Assembly (NCBI RefSeq): GCF_018224925.1
Contig: NZ_JAGTUF010000014.1
Span: 35,988-99,987 of the forward strand
Direction of reading: 5' to 3'
From: Magnetospirillum sulfuroxidans
Lineage (GTDB): Bacteria; Pseudomonadota; Alphaproteobacteria; Rhodospirillales; Magnetospirillaceae
DNA: 64,000 nucleotides
The position numbers were made by a program, and so were the translations under genes. Shown here in pieces: positions 9,726 to 18,780 of the stretch (its first letter is position 1; the number at the start of each line of letters is the position of its first letter). The notes beneath the pieces are model-generated. The model had not been told where the DNA came from, did not search any database, and saw nothing but the letters and a program-made list of their open reading frames with translations.

Positions 9726-11192
9726 ATGACCGAACTTTCTGTGCTGGCCGAACGGGTTGCCGGGTTGAAGGACAAGCCGGTGTTATGTGTCGGCGACGCC
9801 ATGCTGGACCGCTTTGTTTATGGCGCGGTCGAGCGCATTTCGCCCGAGGCGCCGATCCCGGTGCTGCGCATCGAACGCGAGGCGGCCATGCTGGGCGGCG
9901 CCGGCAATGTGGTGCGCAATCTGGTCGCCCTGGGGGCGATACCGACTTTTGTCGCCGTCGTCGGCGATGACGATGCCGGGCGCGAGGTCGGGCGGCTGTT
10001 GGGCGATCATGCCGGCATCGATCCGTGTCTGGTGGTCGAGGGCAAGCGCCAGACCACCATCAAGACCCGCTTTTTCGCCTCTTCCCAGCAATTGCTGCGC
10101 GCCGATCGCGAAACCAGCATGCCGCTGGCCGCGCACAGCCTGAAACAGGTGCTTGATCGCGCCCGTGGCTTGATTGCCCAATCGGGCTGCGTCGTTTTGT
10201 CCGATTACGGCAAGGGGGTGTTGTGCGCCCCGGTTCCGGCGGAACTGATCGCCGCCGCCCATGCTGCCGGCAAGCCGGTTGTGGTTGATCCCAAGGGCAA
10301 TGATTACAGCCGCTATCGCGGCGCCACCGTGCTTACGCCCAATCGCAAGGAATTGCAGGAAGCCACCGGCATGAACGTGGACGGTGACGAAGCCATCGTC
10401 GCCGCCTGTCGCCATCTCATTGACAGTTGTGGGATCGGCGCCGTGTTGGCGACCCGCTCGCAGGACGGCATGACGTTGGTGACCGATGACGGTCAGGTGC
10501 ATCACCTGCCGGCGGAAGCGCGCGAGGTGTTCGACGTCTCCGGCGCCGGCGATACCGTGGTCGCCACCTTGGCCGCCGCTTTGGCCGCCGGCGGCTCGCT
10601 GCTGGACGGCGCCCGGTTGGCCAATGTCGCCGCCGGCATTGTTGTCGCCAAGGTTGGCACCGCTGTCGCCTATGCCGATGAAGTGGTGGCGGCCTTGCAT
10701 CACGACGAGCTGATGCTGGGCGAAACCAAGGTTTTGGGCTGGGACGGCGCCGCCGATGTGGCCGAGATCTGGCGCCGCAAGGGCGAAAGCGTCGGTTTCA
10801 CCAATGGCTGTTTCGATCTGTTGCATCCCGGTCATATCTCGCTGCTGACCCAGGCGCGGGCGGCCTGCGACCGGCTGGTGGTCGGCCTTAACTCCGATGC
10901 TTCGGTCGGGCGCCTCAAGGGGCCGACCCGACCGGTGCAATCCGAGGCGGCGCGGGCGACCGTTCTCGCCTCGTTGTCCATGGTTGATCTGGTGGTGATC
11001 TTCGGCGAAGACACGCCGTTGCAGCTGATCCGCCATCTGCGCCCCGATATCTTGGTCAAGGGCGCCGATTACACGGTGGAAACCGTGGTTGGCGCCGCCG
11101 ATGTCATGAGCTGGGGCGGCAAGGTGGTGTTGGCCAATCTGGTTCAGGGCCAAAGCACCACCAACACCATCAAGAAGATGAACGGGGCATAG
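9726..11192 (+). CDS. hldE: Bifunctional heptose-7-phosphate kinase / heptose-1-phosphate adenylyltransferase
   Basis: A 488-residue two-domain enzyme making ADP-glycero-manno-heptose for the LPS inner core. The first ~310 residues are a ribokinase-type (PfkB) kinase with [10 protein letters not shown] and the catalytic DVSGAGDTV motif. The C-terminal ~140 residues are a cytidylyltransferase-like domain with [12 protein letters not shown] (the HxGH nucleotide-binding motif) and KGADYTVE. Length and domain order match HldE/RfaE. The ATG at 9726 is preferred to an in-frame TTG 24 bases upstream. queF starts 2 bases after the stop, suggesting cotranscription. Confidence 0.95.
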   Translation: MTELSVLAERVAGLKDKPVLCVGDAMLDRFVYGAVERISPEAPIPVLRIEREAAMLGGAGNVVRNLVALGAIPTFVAVVGDDDAGREVGRLLGDHAGIDPCLVVEGKRQTTIKTRFFASSQQLLRADRETSMPLAAHSLKQVLDRARGLIAQSGCVVLSDYGKGVLCAPVPAELIAAAHAAGKPVVVDPKGNDYSRYRGATVLTPNRKELQEATGMNVDGDEAIVAACRHLIDSCGIGAVLATRSQDGMTLVTDDGQVHHLPAEAREVFDVSGAGDTVVATLAAALAAGGSLLDGARLANVAAGIVVAKVGTAVAYADEVVAALHHDELMLGETKVLGWDGAADVAEIWRRKGESVGFTNGCFDLLHPGHISLLTQARAACDRLVVGLNSDASVGRLKGPTRPVQSEAARATVLASLSMVDLVVIFGEDTPLQLIRHLRPDILVKGADYTVETVVGAADVMSWGGKVVLANLVQGQSTTNTIKKMNGA

Positions 11193-11194
11193 AC

Positions 11195-11653
11195 ATGGCC
11201 GATTACCCGCACCTGACCCAATTGGGCCAAGCCGCCAGCCTGCCCGCCGACCCAGAGCAGGCGGTGCTGGAAGTGGTGCCCAATCCCCACCCCGATACGG
11301 TTTATTGCGTGCGCTTCACCGCGCCGGAATTCACGTCGCTGTGTCCGATGACCGGTCAGCCCGATTTCGCCCATCTGGTCATCGATTACGTGCCGGGGGC
11401 GCATCTGGTCGAATCGAAATCGTTAAAGCTGTTTCTGGGCAGTTTTCGCAACCACGGCGCCTTCCATGAAGCCTGTACGGTGATGATCGGCAAAAGGGTG
11501 GCGGAAGCGACCGAAGCGCAATGGCTGCGCATCGGTGGTTATTGGTATCCGCGCGGCGGGATCCCCATTGACGTCTTTTGGCAAACCGGGACGCCCCCCA
11601 GCGGCCTGTGGCTGCCCGACCAGGGGGTGCCCGCCTATCGCGGCCGGGGCTAA
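11195..11653 (+). CDS. queF: NADPH-dependent 7-cyano-7-deazaguanine reductase
   Basis: A 152-residue type I (unimodular) QueF that reduces preQ0 to preQ1 in queuosine biosynthesis, a cytoplasmic step before insertion into tRNA. The catalytic Cys50 (FTSLCPMTG) and Asp57 (QPDFAH) are present, as is the QueF signature [16 protein letters not shown] with Glu73, and the substrate-binding HE pair at 91-92. It lies 2 bases after hldE and just ahead of queG, so two steps of the same pathway are linked. Confidence 0.95.
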   Translation: MADYPHLTQLGQAASLPADPEQAVLEVVPNPHPDTVYCVRFTAPEFTSLCPMTGQPDFAHLVIDYVPGAHLVESKSLKLFLGSFRNHGAFHEACTVMIGKRVAEATEAQWLRIGGYWYPRGGIPIDVFWQTGTPPSGLWLPDQGVPAYRGRG

Positions 11654-11689
11654 CAAATCAATGCATCCATGCGCGAAGGAGGCCGGGGC

Positions 11690-12754
11690 GTGGCGACGGC
11701 TCCCCAGGATCACATAAGCGGGCCGCCGGCAAAGTCGCTGATCCGGGCCAAGGCCATGGAGCTGGGTTTCGATACGGTCGGCTTTGCCCCGGCGACGGCC
11801 GATCCGGCTTGGCGTCGCCATCTGGATCAATACGTGGCCGAGGGCCGCCACGGCGAGATGACCTGGATGGCCGAGCGCATGGAACAGCGCGCCAGCCCAC
11901 AAGGTTTGTGGCCGCACGTCCGCGCGGTGGTGGTGCTGGGCAGCAATTACACCCCCAAGGGCGATGCTCTGTCGCTGTTGGCCCATCCCGAACGCGGCAA
12001 CATCAGCGTCTATGCCCGCGGCAAGGATTACCACGATGTGGTGAAGAAGCGGCTGAAGGCGTTGGCGCGCTGGATGGTGGACAGCCTGGGCGGCGATCTT
12101 AAGGTTTTCGTCGATACCGCCCCGGTGATGGAAAAGCCCATCGCCGCCGGGTCCGGCGTGGGCTGGCAGGGGCGGCACACCAATGTGGTGTCGCGCCGTT
12201 TCGGCTCGTGGCTGTTCTTGGGAGAAATCTATACCAGCTTGGCTTTGCCCGCTGATGCGGCCGAACCCGATCATTGCGGCTCGTGCCGGGCTTGCGTTAC
12301 GGCCTGCCCGACCGGGGCGCTGGACGGACATGGCCGGATCGAGCCGCGCCGCTGCATTTCCTATCTGACCATCGAGCATAAAGGGGCGATCGCCGAGGAA
12401 TTACGGCCCTTGCTGGGGAATCGCATTTACGGCTGTGACGATTGCATGGCGGTGTGCCCATGGAATAAATTCTCGCCGGCCACGGCCGAGCCTGAATTCT
12501 TCCCTCGCCTGGAAATGCAGGCGCCGCGTCTGGCTGATCTGGCCGGGCTGGACGATGCCAGCTTTCGCCAGGTATTTGCCGCTTCGCCGGTCAAACGCAT
12601 CGGCCGCGATCGGATGATGCGCAATGTGCTGATCGCCATGGGCAATAGCGGAGATGCTTCGGTGTTGCCGGCGGCCATGCGATTGCTTGCCGATAACAAT
12701 CCAGTCGTGGTGGATGCCGCCCAGTGGGCCATTCAAAGGTTGTCTGAGGGCTGA
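11690..12754 (+). CDS. queG: Epoxyqueuosine reductase
   Basis: A 354-residue cobalamin- and Fe-S-dependent enzyme that reduces epoxyqueuosine to queuosine in tRNA. Two ferredoxin-type cysteine motifs are clear: CGSCRACVTACPTGA and CDDCMAVCPWNKF. A C-terminal HEAT-like segment (SVLPAAMRLLADNNPVV region) is also typical. The GTG at 11690 is chosen because AAGGAGG (11676-11682) lies 7 bases before it; an upstream ATG at 11669 would place this site inside the gene. An intrinsic terminator follows the stop. Cobalamin dependence fits the CobC-type gene found later in the window. Confidence 0.93.
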   Translation: MATAPQDHISGPPAKSLIRAKAMELGFDTVGFAPATADPAWRRHLDQYVAEGRHGEMTWMAERMEQRASPQGLWPHVRAVVVLGSNYTPKGDALSLLAHPERGNISVYARGKDYHDVVKKRLKALARWMVDSLGGDLKVFVDTAPVMEKPIAAGSGVGWQGRHTNVVSRRFGSWLFLGEIYTSLALPADAAEPDHCGSCRACVTACPTGALDGHGRIEPRRCISYLTIEHKGAIAEELRPLLGNRIYGCDDCMAVCPWNKFSPATAEPEFFPRLEMQAPRLADLAGLDDASFRQVFAASPVKRIGRDRMMRNVLIAMGNSGDASVLPAAMRLLADNNPVVVDAAQWAIQRLSEG

Positions 12755-12756
12755 CG

Positions 12757-12791
12757 GCAAAGGGCGGCCCAAGGCCGCCCTTTGCTGTTTT
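12757..12791 (+). terminator. Intrinsic terminator after queG
   Basis: A perfect 13-bp stem (GCAAAGGGCGGCC with its complement) and a 3-base loop, followed by TGTTTTG, directly after the queG stop. Confidence 0.85.
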
Positions 12792-12808
12792 GATGCGATG
12801 GGGGCGGC

Positions 12809-13261
12809 TCAGCCTTCGGCGGCCAAAGCCCGGGCCATCTGCGACAATGCTTCCTGGTGCTTTTCGTTTTGGATGCTGGAAAAATTGCGGGCCAGCTCCA
12901 GGCACATGCGTTGGCGGGCGCTCAGGTCAGTTGCGCGTTGGTTGTCCAGCCCTTCAAAGAAATAGCTGACCGGAACTCCCAGAACCTGAGCGATCTCATA
13001 CAGCCGGCCGGCGGAAATGCGGTTGATGCCGCGTTCGTATTTATGGGCCTGCTGATAGGTCACTCCGATCAAATCGGCCATCTGTTGCTGGGACAAGCCG
13101 AGCATGATGCGCCGCTCGCGAATTCGAATGCCGACGTGACGGTCGGTATCGTTGGCGCGGTTGGCCGGGCGGGCAACGGAGGGATCTTTCTCTGCGGTCA
13201 TGGGGCGATGCTGACTTTGTTGGTGTGGTGGGTTGTAGGTGATGTCCGCTGTATCGGGCAT
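12809..13261 (-). CDS. XRE-family transcriptional regulator
   Basis: A Cro/CI-type DNA-binding protein of about 150 residues. The helix-turn-helix spans roughly LSQQQMADLIGVTYQQAH and KYERGINRIS, followed by the family's LYEIAQVLGVPVSYFFEG and a C-terminal helical segment. Sequences of this type in alphaproteobacteria (SinR-like) usually have an unstructured N-terminus, as here. The ATG at 13261 has AAGGAC upstream at about 9 bases; an in-frame ATG at 13282 is an alternative. An AT-rich inverted repeat about 100 bases upstream could be its own operator. Targets are not evident. Confidence 0.85.
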   Translation of the reverse strand: MPDTADITYNPPHQQSQHRPMTAEKDPSVARPANRANDTDRHVGIRIRERRIMLGLSQQQMADLIGVTYQQAHKYERGINRISAGRLYEIAQVLGVPVSYFFEGLDNQRATDLSARQRMCLELARNFSSIQNEKHQEALSQMARALAAEG

Positions 13262-13602
13262 AGTTAAGTCGTCCTTTTCCATAGTCGGAAATCTGATAAC
13301 TGGCAACAGCCTACGCAATGTTCGAGACGGAAAACGTATGAGGTCTGGAATCTATACAGAATAAAATAATATTTATTTTGTTTATATTGTCACCCATGCA
13401 ATGCAACCCCGGAGTGATGGTTTGCCGGCATCATTGGTCGTTGGCAACGTCGGCAGCGCTTCTTCCGCCCAAAGGCGCAAGCGTCAGGGTTGCTGCCTGT
13501 TAGGGTATATGCGCTCTCGCAAGCGGTCATACCAGTGTGGATATCCGAAATTCGATGAATTTAGGCCGTCGGCGGTGGTGCGATAGCCGGCTTGGCGCTG
13601 AC
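13262..13602. other. AT-rich intergenic region upstream of the XRE regulator
   Basis: About 340 bases with no supported gene. The segment 13350-13395 is markedly AT-rich against the GC-rich surroundings and contains the inverted repeat described separately. A 61-codon open frame at 13401-13586 has no recognisable ribosome-binding site or family. Confidence 0.5.
13363..13379. promoter_or_regulatory. AT-rich inverted repeat, possible operator
   Basis: AAAATAA and TTATTTT separated by three bases, upstream of the XRE regulator. Its location and symmetry suit an operator for the neighbouring helix-turn-helix protein, but this is inference. Confidence 0.3.
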
Positions 13603-14067
13603 TTATATGGTCAGATCGAGGATGCGTCCCGAGGCGAGGCGCGGCAAGCCGGGGGCCTGGACGTCACTGGCGAAGCCCGATAAGGGATTGGCATTGGTCT
13701 GCGATGTGGCGCGGCCATAAGCGCCGATGCCGTTCAGCCGGGTCGAGGCGGCGCTGTCGGCGGCGCCATCGCCTTGGGTAAAGATTTTCGCCAAAAAGTT
13801 GGTGAAGGCCCCCAGCAATCCGCGCCCGCCGCTGGCCGACCGGGATTGCAGGGGGGCAGAAGAAAAATCGCCGGATTCGTCGGCATCGACCGTGAAGTGT
13901 TGTGCCTGGTCTTCGACCGCCACATTGTCTTGATTGGCGACCTTCTTCTCGCCAACCTCGAATCGTTCCTTGCTGGGGTCGGCGGCGCGCACGGCCGCAC
14001 TGGCCGCCGGCCGTATCTGCAACGGGGCGGTGCGGGGATCAAGCGAGGATGTGGTCAAATCGCCCAA
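13603..14067 (-). CDS. Hypothetical protein
   Basis: Not recognised. A protein of about 154 residues, low in predicted structure, rich in Ala, Ser, Asp and Arg. One short hydrophobic helix-like stretch is seen (GLLGAFTNFLAKIF, C-terminal half). The start is taken as the TTG at 14065-14067 because AGGAGG lies 6 bases upstream on this strand (14074-14079); no ATG in the frame has a comparable site. It lies between the XRE regulator and phaR on the same strand. The strong ribosome-binding site is the main reason to believe it is translated. Confidence 0.5.
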   Translation of the reverse strand: MGDLTTSSLDPRTAPLQIRPAASAAVRAADPSKERFEVGEKKVANQDNVAVEDQAQHFTVDADESGDFSSAPLQSRSASGGRGLLGAFTNFLAKIFTQGDGAADSAASTRLNGIGAYGRATSQTNANPLSGFASDVQAPGLPRLASGRILDLTI

Positions 14068-14111
14068 GGGCGACCTCCTGCCAACGGACCGGAAACCAGT
14101 ACACAGCATAA

Positions 14112-14132
14112 GCCCGCCGACAAGCGGCGGGC
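14112..14132 (-). terminator. Hairpin downstream of phaR
   Basis: An 8-bp perfect stem GCCCGCCG/CGGCGGGC with a 5-base loop, about 40 bases after the phaR stop. There is no real T-run, so it may be a weak terminator or an mRNA end-stabilising hairpin. Confidence 0.45.
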
Positions 14133-14168
14133 AATGGGATCAAATTCAGCGGTGAGCGTTTGTCGATA

Positions 14169-14747
14169 TTATTTCTTCGACAAGGCGCTGATTTGCTGTT
14201 GCAGCGCCGCCAATTGATTCTGCAATTCCTCCATGGAGGGCGCCAGCGGCATCTTCGGCAGGCCGTCTTCGCCCAATTGGAAGAAATTGGGGGTGAACAT
14301 TTTCATCGCCGATTCGAAAAAGGCCATGTTCTGTTTGCCGACTTCTTCCAACTGGCCGAAGGGGAACAGGCCGTCCAGGGCCTTTTCCATCACCTGACGC
14401 ATCTGGTGTTCGTTGGTGGCGAAAGACTGCATGGAATGTTCCAGGTAGCGCGGGACCAGTCCGCCAAGCGAGTCGCCGTAAAAGCCGATCAACTGGCGCA
14501 GGAAGCCGATGGGCAGCAGGTTCTGCCCCCCCTTGGATTCTTCTTCGACGATAATCTGGGTCAGCACGGACCGGGTGATATCCTCGCCGCTTTTGGCGTC
14601 GTAGACGACGAAATCGGTGCCTTCCTTGACCATCTGCGCCAAGTGATCCAGCGTTACGTAGCTGGAAGTGGCCGTGTTATAAAGCCGGCGATTGGCGTAT
14701 TTCTTAATGGTGATCGGCGCCTGGGGCGCGCTTTTGGTCTCGGACAT
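14169..14747 (-). CDS. phaR: Polyhydroxyalkanoate synthesis repressor
   Basis: A 192-residue PhaR: it binds PHB granules and DNA and represses phasin and PHB genes when polymer is absent. The N-terminal DNA-binding PHB/PHA accumulation domain is unmistakable (TIKKYANRRLYNTATSSYVT, then LAQMVKEG and DITRSVLTQII), followed by the second PhaR domain (LPIGFLRQLIGFYGDSL, LVPRYLEHSM) and a Gln-rich C-terminal coiled coil (ELQNQLAALQQQISAL). It is divergent from the small coiled-coil gene at 14897, with about 150 bases between them that may hold its operator. Confidence 0.95.
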   Translation of the reverse strand: MSETKSAPQAPITIKKYANRRLYNTATSSYVTLDHLAQMVKEGTDFVVYDAKSGEDITRSVLTQIIVEEESKGGQNLLPIGFLRQLIGFYGDSLGGLVPRYLEHSMQSFATNEHQMRQVMEKALDGLFPFGQLEEVGKQNMAFFESAMKMFTPNFFQLGEDGLPKMPLAPSMEELQNQLAALQQQISALSKK

Positions 14748-14896
14748 CTTGGCTTCGCTTCCGCTGTTGGATTTTCATTCTATGCTACCAGAGTTTTCGC
14801 AATCGCGCCGAATGGCAAGATATTTTTCACGGCACTGCAATATGCCAAGGCGTTGCCGGGCTGGTCAAAAACCAACGTCGGGAGTATGCTTGACCC

Positions 14897-15334
14897 ATGT
14901 CTGAAGCGCCGCCGGATTTCAGTTCGCTTGCGCGCCGTTACCTTGATCTGTGGCAAGAACAGGTGACGGCCATGGCCAATGAACCGGCGCTGGCCGAAGC
15001 GCTCGCCCATGGCATTGCCGCCATGACCGAAGGGGCGAACGCCTTTGTCCATGCGGCATCCGCCGGCGCCGATTCCGCCAGCGAGGTCCAGGTCCCGGAT
15101 GCCCCATCGGCGTGCGTCAGAACCCCAACCGCCCAACCAGTCCCCGCTGCGTCAGGGGCCCCGCCCGTTGCCGCTGCATCTGATGGCTCATGCCTCGACC
15201 CTGATGGGCTCGAACGTCGCCTTGCCGCTTTGGAAGAACGGATCGCTGCCTTGGAATCCCAGATTGGCGGACAAGGCGGCGGAGCTGAAGGCAAGCCTCG
15301 ACGCCGCCGGACCCGACGGGTGGAAATGTTTTGA
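14897..15334 (+). CDS. Small PHB-locus protein with coiled-coil and basic tail
   Basis: A 145-residue protein of no named family. The N-terminal helix (FSSLARRYLDLWQEQVTAMA) resembles those of phasins and PhaE-like subunits; the middle is Ala/Pro-rich and probably disordered; then comes a leucine-heptad coiled coil (GLERRLAALEERIAALESQI) and a highly basic end (KPRRRRTRR). It begins between phaR and the PhaC-like gene, and its 3' part overlaps that gene in another frame by at least 152 bases. I infer a PhaE-like or granule-associated partner of the synthase; this is not established. Confidence 0.6.
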   Translation: MSEAPPDFSSLARRYLDLWQEQVTAMANEPALAEALAHGIAAMTEGANAFVHAASAGADSASEVQVPDAPSACVRTPTAQPVPAASGAPPVAAASDGSCLDPDGLERRLAALEERIAALESQIGGQGGGAEGKPRRRRTRRVEMF

Positions 15335-16367
15335 GGCGGCCATCGAGGCGGAAACGTTAAGGCGTCATCAATCGGTGCTTGATGGCGTCGCCTTGTATCG
15401 CCAACACGGCTATCGCCGCCATGTGCCGGCGGCGCCGGTGGTGTGGAGCCAGGGCTCGACCCGGTTGCTGGATTACCGCGCGGGTGGCGGCGACGGACCG
15501 CCGGTCCTGGTGGTGCCGTCGCTGATCAATCGCTCTTATATCCTTGATCTGACCGAACGGCGCAGTCTGGTGCGGGCCTTGGCGGCGCGCGGGCTGTCGC
15601 CGTTTTTGGTGGATTGGGACGCGCCGGGCGATGCGGAGCGTGATTTCACCTTGACCGATTACATCGCCGGCCGGCTGGAGGCGGCGTTGGATCATGTTGT
15701 GGCCTTGACCGGCCGCAAGCCGGCGGTGGTCGGCTATTGCATGGGCGGTGATTTGGCCTTGGCCTTGGCCTTGCGGCGGAGTGGCGACCTTAAGGGCTTG
15801 GCCCTGTTGGCGACGCCGTGGAATTTCCACGCCGGACGCGAAGCCCACGGTAAATTGCTGCACGCCTTGGGGCCGGCGCTGGCCGGCTTGATCGCGGTGA
15901 CGCGGACGTTGCCGGTGGATATCTTGCAGGCCTTGTTCGCCTCGCTCGATCCCGGCTTGACCGCGCGTAAATTCGCCGCTTTCGCCCGGCTCAAGCGCGG
16001 CAGCGCGCGGGCGCGGGATTTCGTCGCCCTGGAAGATTGGGCCAATGATGGCGTCGATCTGGCGGGGCCGGTGGCCCGTGAATGCCTGTCGGGCTGGTAT
16101 GGCGACAACGATACCATGGAGGGGCGTTGGCGCGTCGGCGGCCAAGTGGTCGACCCCGCCGCCCTGGATCTGCCGGTTCTGGCCTTGATTCCCGAGCGCG
16201 ACCGCATCGTTCCCCCCGATTCCGCCGCCCCGCTGGCCACAGCCATCAGGGGAGCAAAAACCGTGCTGGTGCGCGGAGGGCATGTGGGTATGCTGTTATC
16301 CGCACGGGCCGGCACCGAGGTCTATACCCCCCTGGCTCGATGGTTGAAACGTTCCCTGTTGCAATGA
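15099..16367 (+). CDS. PhaC-like polyhydroxyalkanoate synthase (short, class III-like)
   Basis: About 422 residues of alpha/beta-hydrolase fold. The lipase-like box GYCMGG carries the catalytic cysteine of PHA synthases (codon at 15738-15740); the acidic and histidine partners are seen in LIPERDRIVPP and RGGHVGML. The length is far below class I PhaC (~580) and near class III PhaC. Start choice is uncertain: the segment LRQGPRPLPLHL looks conserved and requires a start upstream of the ATG at 15183, so the ATG at 15099 is used. It overlaps the preceding coiled-coil gene in a +1 frame. It could also be a depolymerase-like relative. Confidence 0.7.
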   Translation: MPHRRASEPQPPNQSPLRQGPRPLPLHLMAHASTLMGSNVALPLWKNGSLPWNPRLADKAAELKASLDAAGPDGWKCFEAAIEAETLRRHQSVLDGVALYRQHGYRRHVPAAPVVWSQGSTRLLDYRAGGGDGPPVLVVPSLINRSYILDLTERRSLVRALAARGLSPFLVDWDAPGDAERDFTLTDYIAGRLEAALDHVVALTGRKPAVVGYCMGGDLALALALRRSGDLKGLALLATPWNFHAGREAHGKLLHALGPALAGLIAVTRTLPVDILQALFASLDPGLTARKFAAFARLKRGSARARDFVALEDWANDGVDLAGPVARECLSGWYGDNDTMEGRWRVGGQVVDPAALDLPVLALIPERDRIVPPDSAAPLATAIRGAKTVLVRGGHVGMLLSARAGTEVYTPLARWLKRSLLQ

Positions 16368-16470
16368 ATCGGTTGCGCGATGGTGCGTCACCGTACTAGA
16401 AACTTGAAGATTGTTTTAAAATTAGTCCTGACAACGACCAATTATGTCTATCTCTAAGGAGCAGCCTGTC

Positions 16471-17643
16471 ATGACCGACATCGTTATCGTTTCCGCCGCC
16501 CGGACCCCCGTTGGGTCGTTCAGCGGTTCCCTTTCCGGCTACCAGGCTGCGCAGCTGGGCGAGATCGTCATCCGCGAAGTCCTGGCCCGCGCCAGCGTCC
16601 CGGCCGAAGACGTGTCCGAAGTGCTGATGGGGCATATCCTGTCCGCCGGCAACGGCATGAACACCGCCCGTCAGGCGGCGCTCAAGGCCGGATTGCCGAT
16701 CGGCTCCACCGCCATGACCATCAACCAGGTTTGTGGTTCGGGCCTGCGCGCCGTGGCTTTGGGGATGCAGGCCATCCTGGCCGGCGATTCCAAGGTGGTG
16801 GTGGCCGGTGGCCACGAAAGCATGAGCAATTCGCAGCATGCCGGCTATCTGCGCGGCGGCATCAAGATGGGGCCGATGGGCTTTGTCGACACCATGATCA
16901 ATGACGGCCTGACCGACGTGTTCAACGCCTATCACATGGGCGTCACCGCCGAGAACGTGGCCAAGGAATACGGCATCACCCGCGAGGAACAGGACGAATT
17001 CGCCGTCGCTTCGCAAAACAAGGCCGAAGCCGCCGTCAAGTCCGGCCGTTTCAAGGACGAAATCGTTCCGGTCAAGATCATGGTCAAGAGGGAAGAAAAG
17101 CTGTTCGACACCGACGAATACGTCCGTGGCGGCGCTACCGTCGAAGCCATGGCCAAGCTGCGTCCCGCTTTTGACAAGGCCGGCACCGTCACCGCCGGCA
17201 ATGCCTCGGGCATCAATGACGGCGCCGCCGCCGTGGTGTTGATGACCGCCGAGGAAGCGGCCAGGCGCGGCCTGAAGCCGCTGGCCAAGATCAAGAGCTG
17301 GGCCACCGCTGGCGTCGATCCCAAGGTCATGGGCGTCGGTCCGATTCCGGCGTCCAAGGCGGCCCTGGAAAAGGCCGGCTGGACCCATGAACAGCTTGAC
17401 CTGATCGAAGCCAACGAAGCCTTCGCCTCGCAGGCCATCGCCGTCAACAAGGGCATGGGCTGGGATACCGCCAAGGTCAACGTCAATGGCGGCGCCATCG
17501 CCATCGGCCACCCCATCGGCGCTTCGGGCTGCCGCGTTCTGGTCTCGCTGATCCACGAAATGATCAAGCGCGACGCCAAGAAGGGCCTGGCGACCTTGTG
17601 CATCGGCGGCGGCATGGGCATCGCCATGTGCATCGAACGGTGA
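16471..17643 (+). CDS. phaA: Acetyl-CoA acetyltransferase (beta-ketothiolase)
   Basis: A 390-residue thiolase that condenses two acetyl-CoA to acetoacetyl-CoA, the first step of PHB synthesis. The acylated Cys88 is in [10 protein letters not shown]; the catalytic His in [14 protein letters not shown] and the second Cys in TLCIGGGMG are all present. The ATG at 16471 is preceded by AAGGAG at 9 bases; an upstream ATG at 16444 would bury this site. phaB follows after 171 bases with a hairpin between them. Confidence 0.95.
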   Translation: MTDIVIVSAARTPVGSFSGSLSGYQAAQLGEIVIREVLARASVPAEDVSEVLMGHILSAGNGMNTARQAALKAGLPIGSTAMTINQVCGSGLRAVALGMQAILAGDSKVVVAGGHESMSNSQHAGYLRGGIKMGPMGFVDTMINDGLTDVFNAYHMGVTAENVAKEYGITREEQDEFAVASQNKAEAAVKSGRFKDEIVPVKIMVKREEKLFDTDEYVRGGATVEAMAKLRPAFDKAGTVTAGNASGINDGAAAVVLMTAEEAARRGLKPLAKIKSWATAGVDPKVMGVGPIPASKAALEKAGWTHEQLDLIEANEAFASQAIAVNKGMGWDTAKVNVNGGAIAIGHPIGASGCRVLVSLIHEMIKRDAKKGLATLCIGGGMGIAMCIER

Positions 17644-17715
17644 TTTGTCGGTAAACGCCCAGGCCGGGCGCGCAAGGGGAAAATCCCGGCGTCGCACGGC
17701 TTGAGCTCAACAATC

Positions 17716-17747
17716 GGGGAGCCGCGACCCGCCCGGCGGCTCCCCTT
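17716..17747 (+). terminator. phaA-phaB intergenic hairpin
   Basis: A perfect 10-bp GC-rich stem (GGGGAGCCGC with its complement) and 10-base loop, followed by TTAATAA rather than a solid T-run. It could stop part of phaA transcription or protect the phaA message from 3' decay. Confidence 0.55.
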
Positions 17748-17814
17748 AATAATCCGGGTGGAAACGAAAAAGCCGGACAAAGAACCGGCCAATGCAGAGA
17801 AATAGGAGATAACC

Positions 17815-18537
17815 ATGGGGCGTGTTGCACTTGTTACCGGTGGTACTCGCGGTATCGGCCGTTGCATTTCTGAAACCTTGAAGGCCAATGGCTATCGCGT
17901 TGCCGCCAATTATTTCGGCAATGTCGAAGCGGCGCGTCAGTTCACCGAAGAAACCGGTATTCCGGCTTATCGTTGGGACGTGTCCAATTACGCTGAATGC
18001 GAAACATCGGTGCAAAAGATCACCCAGGATCTCGGCCCGATCGAAATTCTGGTCAACAATGCCGGCATCACCCGTGACGCCACTCTTCACCGCATGAGCT
18101 ATCAGATGTGGGAAGAGGTCATTCACACCAATCTGACCAGCTGCTTCAACTTGGCCCGTCTGATGATCGAATCCATGCGCGAGCGTGGCTTTGGCCGCAT
18201 CGTCAATATCGGCTCGATCAATGGTCAGGCCGGCCAGTACGGTCAGGTCAATTATGCCGCCGCCAAGTCGGGCATCCATGGCTTCACCAAGGCCTTGGCC
18301 CAGGAAGGCGCGGCCAAGAACATCACCGTCAACGCCATCGCTCCCGGCTATGTGGACACCGAAATGGTCCGCGCCGTGCCGCCGGCGGTGCTGGAAAAGA
18401 TCATCGCCAAGATCCCGGTGGGCCGCTTGGGCCGTGCCGACGATATCGCCCGTGGCGTGATGTTCCTGATCGCTGACAATGCCGATTTCATTACCGGTTC
18501 GACCATGTCGATCAACGGTGGTCAGCACATGTACTAA
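17815..18537 (+). CDS. phaB: Acetoacetyl-CoA reductase
   Basis: A 240-residue short-chain dehydrogenase reducing acetoacetyl-CoA to (R)-3-hydroxybutyryl-CoA with NADPH. The cofactor motif GGTRGIG lies at residues 9-15; NNAGITRD, the catalytic Ser in NIGSINGQ and YAAAKSG with Tyr and Lys are present, and the segment GQYGQVNYAAAK is typical of PhaB. AGGAG precedes the ATG. It forms the PHB pathway with phaA and the PhaC-like gene and is followed by a strong terminator. Confidence 0.96.
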   Translation: MGRVALVTGGTRGIGRCISETLKANGYRVAANYFGNVEAARQFTEETGIPAYRWDVSNYAECETSVQKITQDLGPIEILVNNAGITRDATLHRMSYQMWEEVIHTNLTSCFNLARLMIESMRERGFGRIVNIGSINGQAGQYGQVNYAAAKSGIHGFTKALAQEGAAKNITVNAIAPGYVDTEMVRAVPPAVLEKIIAKIPVGRLGRADDIARGVMFLIADNADFITGSTMSINGGQHMY

Positions 18538-18582
18538 GCTGTTGCCGATCCTGCCACCGGCAGGGGATCAACGCGAACAAGC

Positions 18583-18615
18583 AGCCCGCACCACCTTGGT
18601 GGTGCGGGCTTTTTG
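18583..18615 (+). terminator. Intrinsic terminator after phaB
   Basis: A 13-bp stem AGCCCGCACCACC with its complement, followed by TTTTTG, 45 bases after the phaB stop. Confidence 0.9.
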
Positions 18616-18657
18616 CTGCCCGTGGCGCAATGAATGCGCGCCTGGCGGCAACGGATT

Positions 18658-18780
18658 TAGAGCGCCGAGCGTTAAGTCAGGATCATTTCGTGACGGGGCT
18701 GCCGCCCCGGATGGGTTTGGGCGATAGCCCATTTGCGAAGCAATTCTACAGGCGCTTCCGATTTAACGCTCTGCACTCTA
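18658..18780. repeat. MITE-like element with imperfect terminal inverted repeats
   Basis: The 18-base ends at 18658-18675 and 18763-18780 are inverted copies matching at 16 of 18 positions (TAGAGCGCCGAGCGTTAA against TAGAGTGCAGAGCGTTAA). The 87-base interior contains further small hairpins (GGGGCTGCCGCCCC, GGGTTTGGGCGATAGCCC) and no gene. The right end provides the TAG stop of the flavodoxin gene. Size and structure suggest a non-autonomous mobile or repeat element; copy number elsewhere is unknown. Confidence 0.5.

Noticed and set aside
13401..13586. 61-codon plus-strand open frame in the AT-rich gap
   Set aside because: No ribosome-binding site, no recognisable family, and a composition expected by chance.
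18583..18615. Inverted repeat after phaB as a mobile-element end
   Set aside because: The stem plus T-run and its position make it an ordinary terminator; the neighbouring 18658-18780 element is separate.
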